Shown here: positions 1 through 8,456 of the stretch, one piece after another
How the letters are laid out: each line of letters begins with the position of its first letter
How positions within the stretch are numbered: position 1 is the stretch's first letter
Assembly (NCBI RefSeq): GCF_003950315.1
Contig: NZ_NGJT01000007.1
Location: 1 to 64,000 of the forward strand
From: Vagococcus bubulae
Lineage (GTDB): Bacteria; Bacillota; Bacilli; Lactobacillales; Vagococcaceae
DNA length: 64,000 bases
Direction: 5' to 3'
Translations under genes and position numbers: made by a program
The notes under the pieces: generated by a model
Databases searched by the model: none
Told to the model about the DNA's origin: nothing
What the model saw: the letters and a program-made list of their open reading frames with translations, nothing else

Positions 1-353
1 AGGTAGTGAACTTACTAATATGGCAATTTTTTTCAACAATTGAACATTGTGCTGTCCAATGATGGCAGCATTTTCTACAATAAAAACGTTGTTTCTTGAG
101 CTTTAAAATAGTAGGTAGGTTTTGATATGGCAATAAGCGAATAGTCACTTCTTTTTTCCCGTTTTTCACAATGATAGAGTTTCCTTCTCTATCAACAATA
201 GAGGAGTGGCAATTCTTACAAGCCGAAGGCATAGGGGAATAAGTCCCTTTAATAATGAGAGTGTTCATTCCATTGATGTTAGCTTCCTCTGTACTAATTA
301 AATTTAAATTGTCATCTGTTATTCTTAGCATTTTTTTGATATGATTATTCATG
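1..353 (-). mobile_element. ISL3-family transposase, N-terminal part (cut by window edge)
   Basis: The first 117 or so codons of a minus-strand gene whose start codon is at 353 and which runs off the left edge. My translation begins MNNHIKKMLRITDDNLNLIS and contains two CxxC-type pairs (CKNCHSS, and CRKC followed by CHHW), the N-terminal zinc-binding region typical of ISL3-family transposases, which are DDE enzymes. A purine-rich RBS (AAAGGACGAC in gene orientation) precedes the ATG. The catalytic domain lies outside the window, so intactness cannot be judged. The family call rests on the zinc-finger layout and recalled similarity. Confidence 0.75.
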
Positions 354-436
354 ACATGTCGTCCTTTCTATCTGATATTTTTGTTTGGTACTTAAATTTT
401 ACTAGATAGACGGCATGTTTTTAAATAAAATAAACT

Positions 437-477
437 AAAAAAGGCTGATGAATCAGATTTTGATTCATCAGTCCTTT
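437..477 (-). terminator. Hairpin with a T-run on the minus strand, upstream of the transposase
   Basis: Arms CTGATGAATCA and TGATTCATCAG pair around a short loop. On the minus strand the hairpin is followed by a run of six T. No minus-strand gene lies between it and the PadR promoter, so it would stop transcription running into the transposase gene. Confidence 0.6.
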
Positions 478-517
478 AAATTATAGAGCCGTTTTTGCTT
501 GAAATCATCTTTTTTTA

Positions 518-580
518 TTGACAAAAACTATATCATTCTATAATATATCAGTTAACGATATATTATAGAATGATATAGTT
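518..580 (+). promoter_or_regulatory. padR operon promoter overlapping a 24-bp-arm perfect palindrome
   Basis: Two perfectly complementary 24-base arms (526-549 and 557-580) flank a 7-base centre, AGTTAAC. A -35 TTGACA (518-523) and a -10 TATAAT (539-544, spacing 15) overlap the left arm, so a dimeric repressor bound here would block RNA polymerase. PadR-family regulators commonly autoregulate through long AT-rich dyads, so the adjacent PadR is the expected ligand (inference). Confidence 0.75.
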
Positions 581-607
581 AGATATGGATTAAAGGAGAG
601 TGAAAAA

Positions 608-943
608 ATGGAACCTATGACAGACTCGACATATTTAATCTTGTTAAGTTTATTAGAGCCAAGACATGGCTATGCAATAATGAAAGGTATTAGTGAGATG
701 ACGCATGATAGTGTAACAATTGGACCAGCAAGCATGTACACTATTTTAAAAAAATTAGAAAAAAAAGGAGATATTCGTCTCAAAGAGGATAAAGATAGAA
801 AAAAAATATATGTGATAACTTCTCAAGGGCAAGAAGAATTGATAAAAGAAGTTGACAGACGACGTATGTTTTATGAAGCGGGACGTTCTCTATTAATGGG
901 AGATAGGGTGGATGTGTATGATATGGAAAAACACGAAAATTAA
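608..943 (+). CDS. PadR family transcriptional regulator
   Basis: A 111-residue winged-helix regulator. The opening (MTDSTYLILLSLLEPRHGYAI) and the following region MYTILKKLEKKGDI, with basic wing KDRKKIYVIT, are the standard PadR N-terminal domain with recognition helix and beta wing. The C-terminal helix used for dimerisation is short, as in the small PadR subfamily. The RBS AAAGGAGAG sits 8 bases before the ATG. It is the first gene of an operon with a DUF2812 protein and an ABC exporter, a recurring arrangement in Firmicutes in which PadR represses its own operon and responds to a toxic compound or envelope stress. The inducer is unknown here. Confidence 0.9.
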   Translation: MEPMTDSTYLILLSLLEPRHGYAIMKGISEMTHDSVTIGPASMYTILKKLEKKGDIRLKEDKDRKKIYVITSQGQEELIKEVDRRRMFYEAGRSLLMGDRVDVYDMEKHEN

Positions 944-1589
944 ACTATCTAAAGGTTTAGCTTTTTACGCTGAAAAAGAAAGCATTTACTTTTCGAAAGA
1001 AGCTAGTAGGGGATGGCAACTAAAAAAAATTAGTCCTTTAGGATTTTATGTATTTAAAAAAGCAGCAGAAGAAGAATCAACTTGGGTAATTGATTTTTAT
1101 AGTGGGAAAAAAGAAGATATTAATGAGTATGTTGAGTTTTATCAAGATTCAGGTTGGTCGCTAGTCGAAAATTATCGAAATCGTTATTTTGTATTTAAAT
1201 CAACTGGTAACCATGTTTTTAATTATACTGACAGACAAACTTATAAAGAACGTTTGAAAAATGAAACAGTCTGGATGTTGTTACAGTCTTTATGGGCCTT
1301 TTTTCCAAGTTTGTTTATATATCTAATATTGTTTTATTTCAATCATTTTGATATGAGCTTGTGGTTAAGAGCAATAATTAGTGGTGTTCTATTTTTGGGG
1401 ATTATTTTTCCAGTGATGTTAGCTGTTTTGCTATTATATTTCAAAATGATGTATCGTAAACGGCCAGAATTGTATAACAATCCCAAGGCAATAGATAAAA
1501 GCCAAAAATTTGGAAGAGATATGGTTATTGCGATGATTATTGGGGCTCTTTTCGGATTTATTAGTAGTATGTTATTTTTTAATCAATAG
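912..1589 (+). CDS. DUF2812 domain membrane protein
   Basis: A 225-residue protein overlapping the end of padR by 32 bases, so translation is probably coupled. The N-terminal 110 residues are soluble and carry the DUF2812-like pattern (aromatic-rich, SRGWQLKKISPLGFYVFKKA). Two hydrophobic segments follow (about residues 118-140 and 150-180), with a third at the C terminus (about 203-223). ATG 912 and ATG 918 are both possible; GGGAGATAGGG lies just upstream. DUF2812 proteins are repeatedly found between PadR regulators and ABC transporter genes, and their biochemical role is not known. Confidence 0.75.
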   Translation: MCMIWKNTKIKLSKGLAFYAEKESIYFSKEASRGWQLKKISPLGFYVFKKAAEEESTWVIDFYSGKKEDINEYVEFYQDSGWSLVENYRNRYFVFKSTGNHVFNYTDRQTYKERLKNETVWMLLQSLWAFFPSLFIYLILFYFNHFDMSLWLRAIISGVLFLGIIFPVMLAVLLLYFKMMYRKRPELYNNPKAIDKSQKFGRDMVIAMIIGALFGFISSMLFFNQ

Positions 1590-1600
1590 GAGGGGAAAGA

Positions 1601-2503
1601 ATGTTAGAAGTAGAAGGATTAACAAAATATTTTGGGGATATGGCAGCAGTAGATGATGTGTCTTTTCGTATACCTGATGGTAAGATTTTAGGATTAATCG
1701 GACAAAATGGTGCGGGGAAATCAACAACATTTCGTTTGATTTTAAACTTTTTAGATGCAGATGATGGAACGATTTTATGGAATGGAAAACCATTAAAAGA
1801 GAAAGATTATGATGTTATTGGTTATTTACCAGAAGAAAGAGGACTTTATCCTAAAGTAACCATTGAAGACCAGTTGATTTATTTTGGTCGACTACGTGGA
1901 AAAAAGAAAAAAGAAATTGTTCCACTAATTGATAAATGGATGGAAAAGTTTCAAGTAAAAGGGAAAAAAACAGATAAAGTAAAATCGTTATCTAAAGGAA
2001 ATCAACAAAAGGTTCAGTTGATTGCAACACTTATCCATGAACCTAAATTGATTATTTTAGATGAACCATTTAGTGGATTAGATCCAGTAAATGCTGAGCT
2101 TTTAAAAGAAGGTATCATCGAATTAAAAGAAAACGGTTCTTGCGTTATTTTTTCTAGTCACAATATGGAAAATGTTGAAAAAATTTGTGATCATTTAGTC
2201 ATGTTACGAGATGGTGAAATGGTGCTTGATGGATCTGTTCAGGCCATTAGAGAATCTTTTGGTAGAACTCACTTAGAGATAGAAACACCTCTATCTAAAG
2301 AAGAATTAGAATCTATTCCTGGGGTATTAAGAGTAGAAAATCCAAGAGAAAATTATTATCATCTAAGGTTGGAGTCTTCAGATGTAGGTAGAGAAGTATT
2401 TGAAGAAGCAATCAAGGTGACTGATTATATTCCAATATTTAATCAGCAGCCACCGACGTTAGAGGAAATATTTAAATTAAAGGTTGGTGAAGAGGATGAA
2501 TAA
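1601..2503 (+). CDS. ABC transporter ATP-binding protein (NatA/YhaQ-type)
   Basis: A 300-residue ATPase subunit. Visible motifs are Walker A GQNGAGKST (about residue 34), a Q-loop region, the signature LSKGNQQKVQ and Walker B LIILDEPFSGLDP followed by the switch histidine in SSHNMENVE. The C-terminal 80 residues form the regulatory extension (DUF4162-like) common to NatA/YhaQ exporters. The RBS AGGAGGGGAAAG precedes the ATG at 1601. Its stop overlaps the permease start by 8 bases, so the two form one exporter. The substrate cannot be read from sequence; relatives export sodium, peptides or antibiotics. Confidence 0.92.
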   Translation: MLEVEGLTKYFGDMAAVDDVSFRIPDGKILGLIGQNGAGKSTTFRLILNFLDADDGTILWNGKPLKEKDYDVIGYLPEERGLYPKVTIEDQLIYFGRLRGKKKKEIVPLIDKWMEKFQVKGKKTDKVKSLSKGNQQKVQLIATLIHEPKLIILDEPFSGLDPVNAELLKEGIIELKENGSCVIFSSHNMENVEKICDHLVMLRDGEMVLDGSVQAIRESFGRTHLEIETPLSKEELESIPGVLRVENPRENYYHLRLESSDVGREVFEEAIKVTDYIPIFNQQPPTLEEIFKLKVGEEDE

Positions 2504-3746
2504 ATTTTGGGTTGTTGCACTTGAAACGTATAAGAAGCATGTTAAATCAGCAAGCTTTATTATGATGGTTTTAGCACCGTTTTTATTAATTGGTTTTTCT
2601 TTAGGAATGGGTTATTTTGGAGATAAATTTTCAGATGTAAATGAAATAGCGATTGTTTCGGATGATAAGGCTATTAGTGAAACCTATAGAGAAATGGCTA
2701 AAGATGATTTCGATATAAATAAGAAGATTACGACAGAATCTGAGGCAAAAAAAGCACTTGAAAACGAAGAAATTGACGGGTATCTTTCTATTTCGGTTTC
2801 TGAAAATCAATTAAAAGGACAATATACAGGAGTAGAAACACTTGGAACAACGAATCAACAAATGTTACTTGGCTTTCTAAATCAAATGCAACTAGGCATT
2901 AATTCAGGTTCATTAGGGTTAACGCAAGAGCAGGTGACAACACTATTATCTCAAGCGACTTTATCAGAAAAACAAGTCAAAGTGTCAGATGGCCAGATTA
3001 AGGAAAATAAAGATAATCGGATGGCATTAACACTAGTGGGATTCTTTATTGTTTTAGCGATGTATATGATTGTCTTACTATATGCTTCTATTACAGCGCA
3101 AGAAGTAGCCTCTGAAAAAGGGACACGCATTATGGAAATTATTTTGTCCAGTACAACGGCAGCAAAACATTTTTACGGGAAAATTATGGGTATTTTTCTT
3201 GTGATTTTAACTCAAGTGTTAATTTATCTATTTTCTGGCGTGATTGCTTACATTTTAGCAAAAGATATGGATATGGTAAAAGGATTTTTGGAAACAGTGT
3301 CAATTGATGAATTAATCAAAGGAATTTTAGGTTACAATCTCTTATATTTACTATTAGGTGTGTTAATCTATACGATTTTATCAGCTTTTACAGGCTCATT
3401 AGTAAGCAAATCAGAAGATGCTGCAAAAGCTGTAACACCTGTGACTTATTTAATTATGATTGCCTCGTTACCAACAATGATGTTAGGAATGTCTGATCCA
3501 CAAAATATGCTAATTAAAATCTTTTCATTCATACCGTTTTTCTCATCATTTGCTATGCCTGTTAGAATCGCAAATGATAGTGTCACCAATACAGAAATTC
3601 TTATTTCTTTAGGCATACTATTAGTTGGCATTATTTTATTACTTAGACTTTCAGCTAAAGTATACAAATCAACTGTTTTAATTTATAGTGATAAGAGTAT
3701 GATGCAAGTATTTAAAGATGCGGTAAAAGTGACAAAAACAAGATAA
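2496..3746 (+). CDS. ABC-2 type transporter permease (NatB/YhaP-like)
   Basis: The membrane partner of the preceding ATPase. An N-terminal hydrophobic segment (about residues 20-40) is followed by a large extracytoplasmic domain of about 130 residues and then five or six hydrophobic segments in the C-terminal half, the normal ABC-2 exporter topology. The motif EVASEKGTRIMEIILSSTTA in the first cytoplasmic loop is characteristic of the NatB/YhaP group. I chose ATG 2496 (MNKFWVV) because GAAGAGG lies just upstream and it gives an ATGAATAA-type 8-base overlap with the ATPase gene. It is the last gene of the PadR operon and ends at a strong terminator. Confidence 0.9.
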   Translation: MNKFWVVALETYKKHVKSASFIMMVLAPFLLIGFSLGMGYFGDKFSDVNEIAIVSDDKAISETYREMAKDDFDINKKITTESEAKKALENEEIDGYLSISVSENQLKGQYTGVETLGTTNQQMLLGFLNQMQLGINSGSLGLTQEQVTTLLSQATLSEKQVKVSDGQIKENKDNRMALTLVGFFIVLAMYMIVLLYASITAQEVASEKGTRIMEIILSSTTAAKHFYGKIMGIFLVILTQVLIYLFSGVIAYILAKDMDMVKGFLETVSIDELIKGILGYNLLYLLLGVLIYTILSAFTGSLVSKSEDAAKAVTPVTYLIMIASLPTMMLGMSDPQNMLIKIFSFIPFFSSFAMPVRIANDSVTNTEILISLGILLVGIILLLRLSAKVYKSTVLIYSDKSMMQVFKDAVKVTKTR

Positions 3747-3747
3747 A

Positions 3748-3780
3748 AGAAACGCTTGGAAAATTTTTCCAAGCGTTTTT
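3748..3780. terminator. Bidirectional terminator
   Basis: AAACGCTTGG and CCAAGCGTTT form a perfect stem with T-rich flanks on both strands, between the convergent ABC permease and PTS genes. Confidence 0.9.
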
Positions 3781-3782
3781 CG

Positions 3783-5726
3783 TTATGTCATTTTTACATT
3801 TAAAAGATGGTCTGTATGTGTTACAGTACCTGTTTTTGTTAAAACGAATGTGTCAATATCATCCATGTTGGTTAAAATGACAATCATAGAAGTTTCTTTT
3901 TTCGCTTCTTTAATTTGTTCTAAATCAACCATGGCTAATAAGTCACCTTGTTTTACTTTCTGTCCTTGTGTTACTTTAACATCAAAAGGTTTTCCATCAA
4001 GATTGACAGTATCAATTCCCATGTGGATTAGAACATCTAGTCCATTAGTTGTTGTGATACCAATGGCATGTTTTGTTGGGAAAACAGTGGTAATTGTTCC
4101 ATCAACTGGAGAATAGATATGACCATCACTTGGATCAATAAAGTAACCATCACCCATCATTTTTTCTTGGAATACAGGATCACTTACTTCTTCTAATGTA
4201 TGAGCTACACCATTTGCAATAGAAGTTAAACTCACTTCTTTTACTTGGCTTGTAGGTTTGACAATAATATCCTCTGTTGTTTCTGCTAAGGTGTTTTTTT
4301 CTAATTGTTCTTTTGGAATACCAAAGAAGTAAGTCGCTAAAAATCCACCAGCATAAGCAGCAAGTAAACCTAAAACATATCCCCACCATCTACCATTCGC
4401 AATTAATGGAATTAAGGCTACACCAGAAGGGCCAATAGCAATCGCGCCAATATTTCCAACTAATCCAACAACAGCACCACCAATACCCCCACCGATACAA
4501 GCAGTAATAAATGGACGGCCTAAAGGTAAGGTTACGCCGTAAATTAAAGGTTCACCAATACCTAAAATCCCAACAGGTAAAGCTCCTTTAATCATTTCGG
4601 TTAATTCTTTGTCTTTTTTGCATCGAACCCATAGTGCAATCGCAGCTCCGACTTGACCAGCACCTGCCATTGCTAGAATTGGTAGTAGCATGGTTTGTCC
4701 TGTTTCATTAATCATTTGGACATGGATAGGTGTTAGTATTTGATGTAAACCAAACATCACCATTGGTAAGAAGAATGTTCCTAAAATAAAACCAGAGAAT
4801 GCTCCACCAACGTTTAGTACCCAATTAATCCCACCAACCATACCATCAGAGATAAATCCAGCTAGAGGCATAATAAAGAATATTTCAATTAGTCCAATAA
4901 TAATCAAAGATAGAGTTGGAGTCACAATAATATCTATCGAATCAGGAATGACTTTATGTAATCTTTTTTCAACAAGAGAAAGTAACCAAACAGCAAAGAT
5001 AACACCTAAAATCCCACCTTGGCCAGGAGAAAGAGCTTGCCCTGTAAAGAGATTTTTAAGTGGTGCTTCAGGGTTCATACCTGTTAACATGACAACAGCC
5101 CCAATAACCCCACCTAGAGTAGGTGTTGCTTTAAATACTTGAGCAGCGTTAATCCCTGTATAAATAACTAAATAACCAAACATCCCATTTTTTAGAATAT
5201 TCATCACGTCGATATATTGTTGCCAAGTTGCCCCATTAATACTACCAGCTGTTACTAAGTTGGTTAAAATCGCAGCAATCCCTGCAACAATACCAGTACC
5301 AACAAAAGCTGGAATCATCGGAACGAAAATGTTAGAAATGTCCTTAAGAATGACTTTTAAGGTAGATTGTTTTTGCTTGGCTTTTTGAGCTTCTTTCATT
5401 TCTCTTGCTTTCTCATTAACCATTTCTTTTCCTGAATGGGCTTCAGGGAATGTTTCACCTAAATCAACGCCAGCCATATCAACCATCTCTTTAGCTACTT
5501 TATTGACTTTTCCTGGTCCAATGATAATTTGTAATTGTTCATCATCGACTACTCCTAGTACACCAGGAATAGCTTTTAAGCCATCTAAATCAACTAAATC
5601 ACGATTTTTAAGAGTCATTCTAACGCGTGTCATACAATGAACAATAGAGACAACGTTTTTCATGCCACCAACATGATCGTAAATTTGTTGTGATAATTCG
5701 TTTAAACTTAATTCATTCTTTGCCAT
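3783..5726 (-). CDS. murP: PTS EIIBCA transporter, MurNAc (MurP) type with fused IIA
   Basis: A 647-residue phosphotransferase permease. The IIB domain (about 1-90) has the phosphorylated cysteine in VHCMTRVRM (C31). IIC (about 120-460) is a long polytopic membrane region containing GIGEPLIYGVTLPLGRPF. IIA (about 500-647) is of the glucose type, with histidines in PTKHAIGI (H553) and LIHMGIDTV (H568, the phospho-acceptor position). S. aureus and B. subtilis MurP are described as IIBC proteins that borrow a IIA; here IIA is fused. Placement 12 bases after murQ and mupG points to N-acetylmuramic acid or MurNAc-GlcNAc as the substrate rather than a beta-glucoside. RBS AAAGGAG. Confidence 0.82.
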   Translation of the reverse strand: MAKNELSLNELSQQIYDHVGGMKNVVSIVHCMTRVRMTLKNRDLVDLDGLKAIPGVLGVVDDEQLQIIIGPGKVNKVAKEMVDMAGVDLGETFPEAHSGKEMVNEKAREMKEAQKAKQKQSTLKVILKDISNIFVPMIPAFVGTGIVAGIAAILTNLVTAGSINGATWQQYIDVMNILKNGMFGYLVIYTGINAAQVFKATPTLGGVIGAVVMLTGMNPEAPLKNLFTGQALSPGQGGILGVIFAVWLLSLVEKRLHKVIPDSIDIIVTPTLSLIIIGLIEIFFIMPLAGFISDGMVGGINWVLNVGGAFSGFILGTFFLPMVMFGLHQILTPIHVQMINETGQTMLLPILAMAGAGQVGAAIALWVRCKKDKELTEMIKGALPVGILGIGEPLIYGVTLPLGRPFITACIGGGIGGAVVGLVGNIGAIAIGPSGVALIPLIANGRWWGYVLGLLAAYAGGFLATYFFGIPKEQLEKNTLAETTEDIIVKPTSQVKEVSLTSIANGVAHTLEEVSDPVFQEKMMGDGYFIDPSDGHIYSPVDGTITTVFPTKHAIGITTTNGLDVLIHMGIDTVNLDGKPFDVKVTQGQKVKQGDLLAMVDLEQIKEAKKETSMIVILTNMDDIDTFVLTKTGTVTHTDHLLNVKMT

Positions 5727-5738
5727 AGTGATTCTCCT

Positions 5739-6635
5739 TTATAATGTTTTTTTTATAAAACCTTTAGCCTGAGTTAACTTGTCCATTGCGTCATCTTTGC
5801 TACTGTTTGTCAAAATCATGACAATAGCTAATTTGACATCTTCATCTGCTTCATAAAAATACGTTTCAGCTGTCTCATAATCCACTTCTGTTGCTTGCAT
5901 AATAATGCGTTTTGCACGCTCTACGAGTTTTTCGTTAGTTGCTTTTACATCGACCATTAAATTATTAAAAACTTTTCCAATTCCAATCATGCTAATAGTT
6001 GAAATCATATTTAAAACGAGTTTTTGAGCCGTTCCTGATTTTAATCGAGTGGATCCTGTTAAAAATTCTGGACCAACGCTAACTTCAATTGGAAAGTCAG
6101 CACTTTGGCTAATCAATGCATTTTTATTACAAGATAAGCTTGCTGTTTTTGCCCCTATTTCTCTAGCGTAGTTGAGACCACCAATCACGTAAGGAGTTCT
6201 ACCACTTGCGGCAATCCCAATGACCATATCGTGTTTTGAAAGATTTAAATCAACTAAATCTTTTCTACCAAGTTCCATGGAATCTTCAGCCCCTTCGACT
6301 GCAATAGTCATCGCTTTTTCTCCACCGGCAATTAAACCAACCACCATATCAGGACTAACGCCAAAAGTTGGGACACATTCAGCTGCGTCTAAAACACCGA
6401 GCCTGCCACTTGTGCCAGCTCCCATATAAATAAGACGTCCTCCTTCGTTAAAGGCTTCAATCGTCTGAATAATCACTGGTTCAATGCTAGTTAATTCCTT
6501 TTTAACTGCTTCGGCTACTTTTTCATCTTCTTTATTCATTAATAAAAGGGCTTCTTTGACACTCATCGTATCTAAACCTAATGTATTTTGATTACGTTGT
6601 TCAGTAGTTAAATTAGTTAAATCAACTTTACTCAT
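5739..6635 (-). CDS. murQ: N-acetylmuramic acid 6-phosphate etherase MurQ
   Basis: Removes the lactyl ether from MurNAc-6-phosphate to give GlcNAc-6-phosphate and D-lactate in cytoplasmic cell-wall recycling. About 298 residues, the usual length. The SIS fold is visible: the phosphosugar-binding loop MGAGTSGRLGVLDAAECVPTFG, the segment GIAASGRTPYVIGGL and TGSTRLKSGTAQKL are family signatures. I placed the start at 6635 because AGAAAGGA lies 8 bases upstream; the methionines at 6641 and 6644 sit too close to that RBS. This gives an 8-base overlap with mupG, indicating translational coupling. Confidence 0.95.
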   Translation of the reverse strand: MSKVDLTNLTTEQRNQNTLGLDTMSVKEALLLMNKEDEKVAEAVKKELTSIEPVIIQTIEAFNEGGRLIYMGAGTSGRLGVLDAAECVPTFGVSPDMVVGLIAGGEKAMTIAVEGAEDSMELGRKDLVDLNLSKHDMVIGIAASGRTPYVIGGLNYAREIGAKTASLSCNKNALISQSADFPIEVSVGPEFLTGSTRLKSGTAQKLVLNMISTISMIGIGKVFNNLMVDVKATNEKLVERAKRIIMQATEVDYETAETYFYEADEDVKLAIVMILTNSSKDDAMDKLTQAKGFIKKTL

Positions 6636-7692
6636 TATCATCATCCTTTCTTAATTCATAACTCATGCCTGCTTTGATGTGATCTATTAAGGGAATATCC
6701 TTTTCAATTACATGGGCAACAACATTTACTTTTCCATCTTTAGGTAAGTTAGTTTTTGTGATTTGTAATTCTCCCATATAGCGTAAATATTCGTGATTAT
6801 CTAACGTCACACTCCCTTTTGAGCGTGGTAGGATTTTTTTGGGGGGAATATCAGGTATTTGTTTAAATCGTGCATTGGCACTTCTTATCACATCACGTGC
6901 TTCGTCTTGGCGATTGTGATGTTGACCAAGAAAGAGAGAGCTAAATTTTTCATCAATGGTATCAACATGGAGAGTGAGTGTATCATTTTGTAAAAACTCT
7001 TTAAACTGAGATTGTGTAACCTCGCTTAAGCCACCATCTCCGATATATACTAAGTCTGTATAGCTTCCTAAAAGACTCAGCGCGTTTGCCAACGGATGAA
7101 GATAACGATGTTCTTCTAGTGTAGGTAAGCCTGCATAAAGTGGGCCTCGTAAATCATCATCACCTGGAACGAAACCTTGAATAGTAAATCCACCTTCTTT
7201 TAGCCATTGATTTTTTTCTACATACCACGTTTTATCTAACCCTGTTTCTGGGCGAGGGTAGTAGTTATGCCACGCTTCTAGTTGAGAAAAATTTGCGTTG
7301 AAATGACGTAATTCATCAATGTCTTGTTGTGTGATAGTACTAGCATTTAATCCAACTGTCATATGGTGAGAGCACTTGGCAATTATGTCATTTGAAATAT
7401 GGTAATCCATTCGAAGACCTGTCACACCAATATGTTTTAATTCATCAAGACGATCAATAGAAAATCCTGCTTTAGACAAAGCGTCACCTGATATGTCAAC
7501 CATTAAATTAAGGTTGTTTTTTTTAGCTTCCTTTCCAAGTTCAATTAGTCTGGAATAGTAGGTAGTGGCATCATCTTCCGGAATATGTAGCGAAGTGAAA
7601 ATACCTGTAAATCCAATTGTTTTCATTTTTTCTATGTAGCTTTTTTTTTCATTTGATAAAGGTTGATTCATAAAAATAGAAAAACCAAACAT
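6628..7692 (-). CDS. mupG: 6-phospho-N-acetylmuramidase MupG (DUF871)
   Basis: A 354-residue DUF871 protein with a TIM-barrel N-terminal domain (MFGFSIFMNQPL, LMVDISGDAL, GLRMDYHIS, VGLNAST, AWHNYYPRPETGLD) and a small C-terminal beta domain. In S. aureus the DUF871 protein MupG hydrolyses MurNAc-6P-GlcNAc, the product of MurP import, supplying MurNAc-6P to MurQ. Gene order mupG-murQ-murP is the same as described there, which supports the assignment more strongly than sequence alone. It is the first gene of the operon, behind a promoter with a cre site. RBS AAAGGAG. Confidence 0.87.
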   Translation of the reverse strand: MFGFSIFMNQPLSNEKKSYIEKMKTIGFTGIFTSLHIPEDDATTYYSRLIELGKEAKKNNLNLMVDISGDALSKAGFSIDRLDELKHIGVTGLRMDYHISNDIIAKCSHHMTVGLNASTITQQDIDELRHFNANFSQLEAWHNYYPRPETGLDKTWYVEKNQWLKEGGFTIQGFVPGDDDLRGPLYAGLPTLEEHRYLHPLANALSLLGSYTDLVYIGDGGLSEVTQSQFKEFLQNDTLTLHVDTIDEKFSSLFLGQHHNRQDEARDVIRSANARFKQIPDIPPKKILPRSKGSVTLDNHEYLRYMGELQITKTNLPKDGKVNVVAHVIEKDIPLIDHIKAGMSYELRKDDDNE

Positions 7693-7714
7693 GACGATTA
7701 AACTCCTTTCTTTG

Positions 7715-7771
7715 CTGTATTCGTTTTCATATAAGATAACTCTATTATATCTTAATGGAATATTTTTTCAA
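7715..7771 (-). promoter_or_regulatory. mupG-murQ-murP promoter with CcpA (cre) site
   Basis: On the minus strand, -35 TTGAAA (7771-7766) and -10 TATAAT (7749-7744) are 16 bases apart. A cre-like element TGAAAACGAATACA (7728-7715) lies about 15 bases beyond the -10, near the expected transcription start. It matches the usual TGNAARCGNWWWCA consensus at every position. CcpA bound there would repress the operon when glucose is available (inference). No murR gene is visible nearby. Confidence 0.75.
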
Positions 7772-7899
7772 TAAAAATATTATGAATAATAAAATATTAT
7801 TTCTTAACAATGAGATATATTTTGTGAATAAACCATATCAAGTGACGAATAAAAGAAGATTGTTTAAAATAGTGAGAAATAGTAAAGGAGATGATTTTA

Positions 7900-8415
7900 A
7901 TGGAAGAAAAAGCCATATTTGCTGGTGGGTGCTTTTGGTGTATGGTAAAGCCATTTGATGAGTTACCAGGAATTATTAAAGTGGTTTCTGGTTATACAGG
8001 TGGTCATACGGTTAATCCAACGTATGAAGAAGTATGCAGTGGAACAACAGGTCACACAGAAGCTGTTGAAATTACATTTGATTCTGAAATAATTAGTTAT
8101 AAAGACTTGGTTGAGATTTATTGGCATCAAACAGACCCAACGGATGCTATGGGGCAATTTGTTGATAGAGGTGATTCTTATCGTCCAGTTATTTTTTATG
8201 AGAATGATGAACAATATGAAATAGCAAAAGAATCGAGGGAAAGATTAGAGAAAAGCGGAAAATTTGATCAACCCATTGTGACACAAATAGAAAAAGCTCA
8301 AATTTTTTATCCTGCAGAGGAGTATCATCAAGATTTTCATCGTAAAAATAAGGATCATTATCAAAAATATCGTGAAGCCTCAGGACGAGATCGGTTTATT
8401 GATACAAATTGGTAA
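7900..8415 (+). CDS. msrA: Peptide-methionine (S)-S-oxide reductase MsrA
   Basis: Reduces methionine-S-sulfoxide in damaged proteins. The catalytic motif GGCFWCM puts the nucleophilic cysteine at residue 11, and [29 protein letters not shown] and the YHQDFH substrate region are typical of the family. About 171 residues, a stand-alone MsrA without MsrB fusion. I used ATG 7900 (MEEKAIF), because AAGGAG at 7885-7890 is optimally spaced for it; the ATG at 7891 directly abuts the RBS. Monocistronic, between a divergent promoter and a bidirectional terminator. Confidence 0.95.
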   Translation: MEEKAIFAGGCFWCMVKPFDELPGIIKVVSGYTGGHTVNPTYEEVCSGTTGHTEAVEITFDSEIISYKDLVEIYWHQTDPTDAMGQFVDRGDSYRPVIFYENDEQYEIAKESRERLEKSGKFDQPIVTQIEKAQIFYPAEEYHQDFHRKNKDHYQKYREASGRDRFIDTNW

Positions 8416-8417
8416 AA

Positions 8418-8456
8418 GAAAAAAGTGCGTTGCGTTTTTACGCAAGGCACTTTTTA
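8418..8456. terminator. Bidirectional terminator between msrA and cutC
   Basis: AAAAGTGC..TTGCGT pairs with ACGCAA..GCACTTTT around a T-rich loop, with single-base bulges and T/A runs on both sides. Confidence 0.85.

Noticed and set aside
7755-7958. Frame upstream of and overlapping msrA
   Set aside because: AT-rich sequence with no RBS, running in another frame into msrA; msrA itself explains the region.
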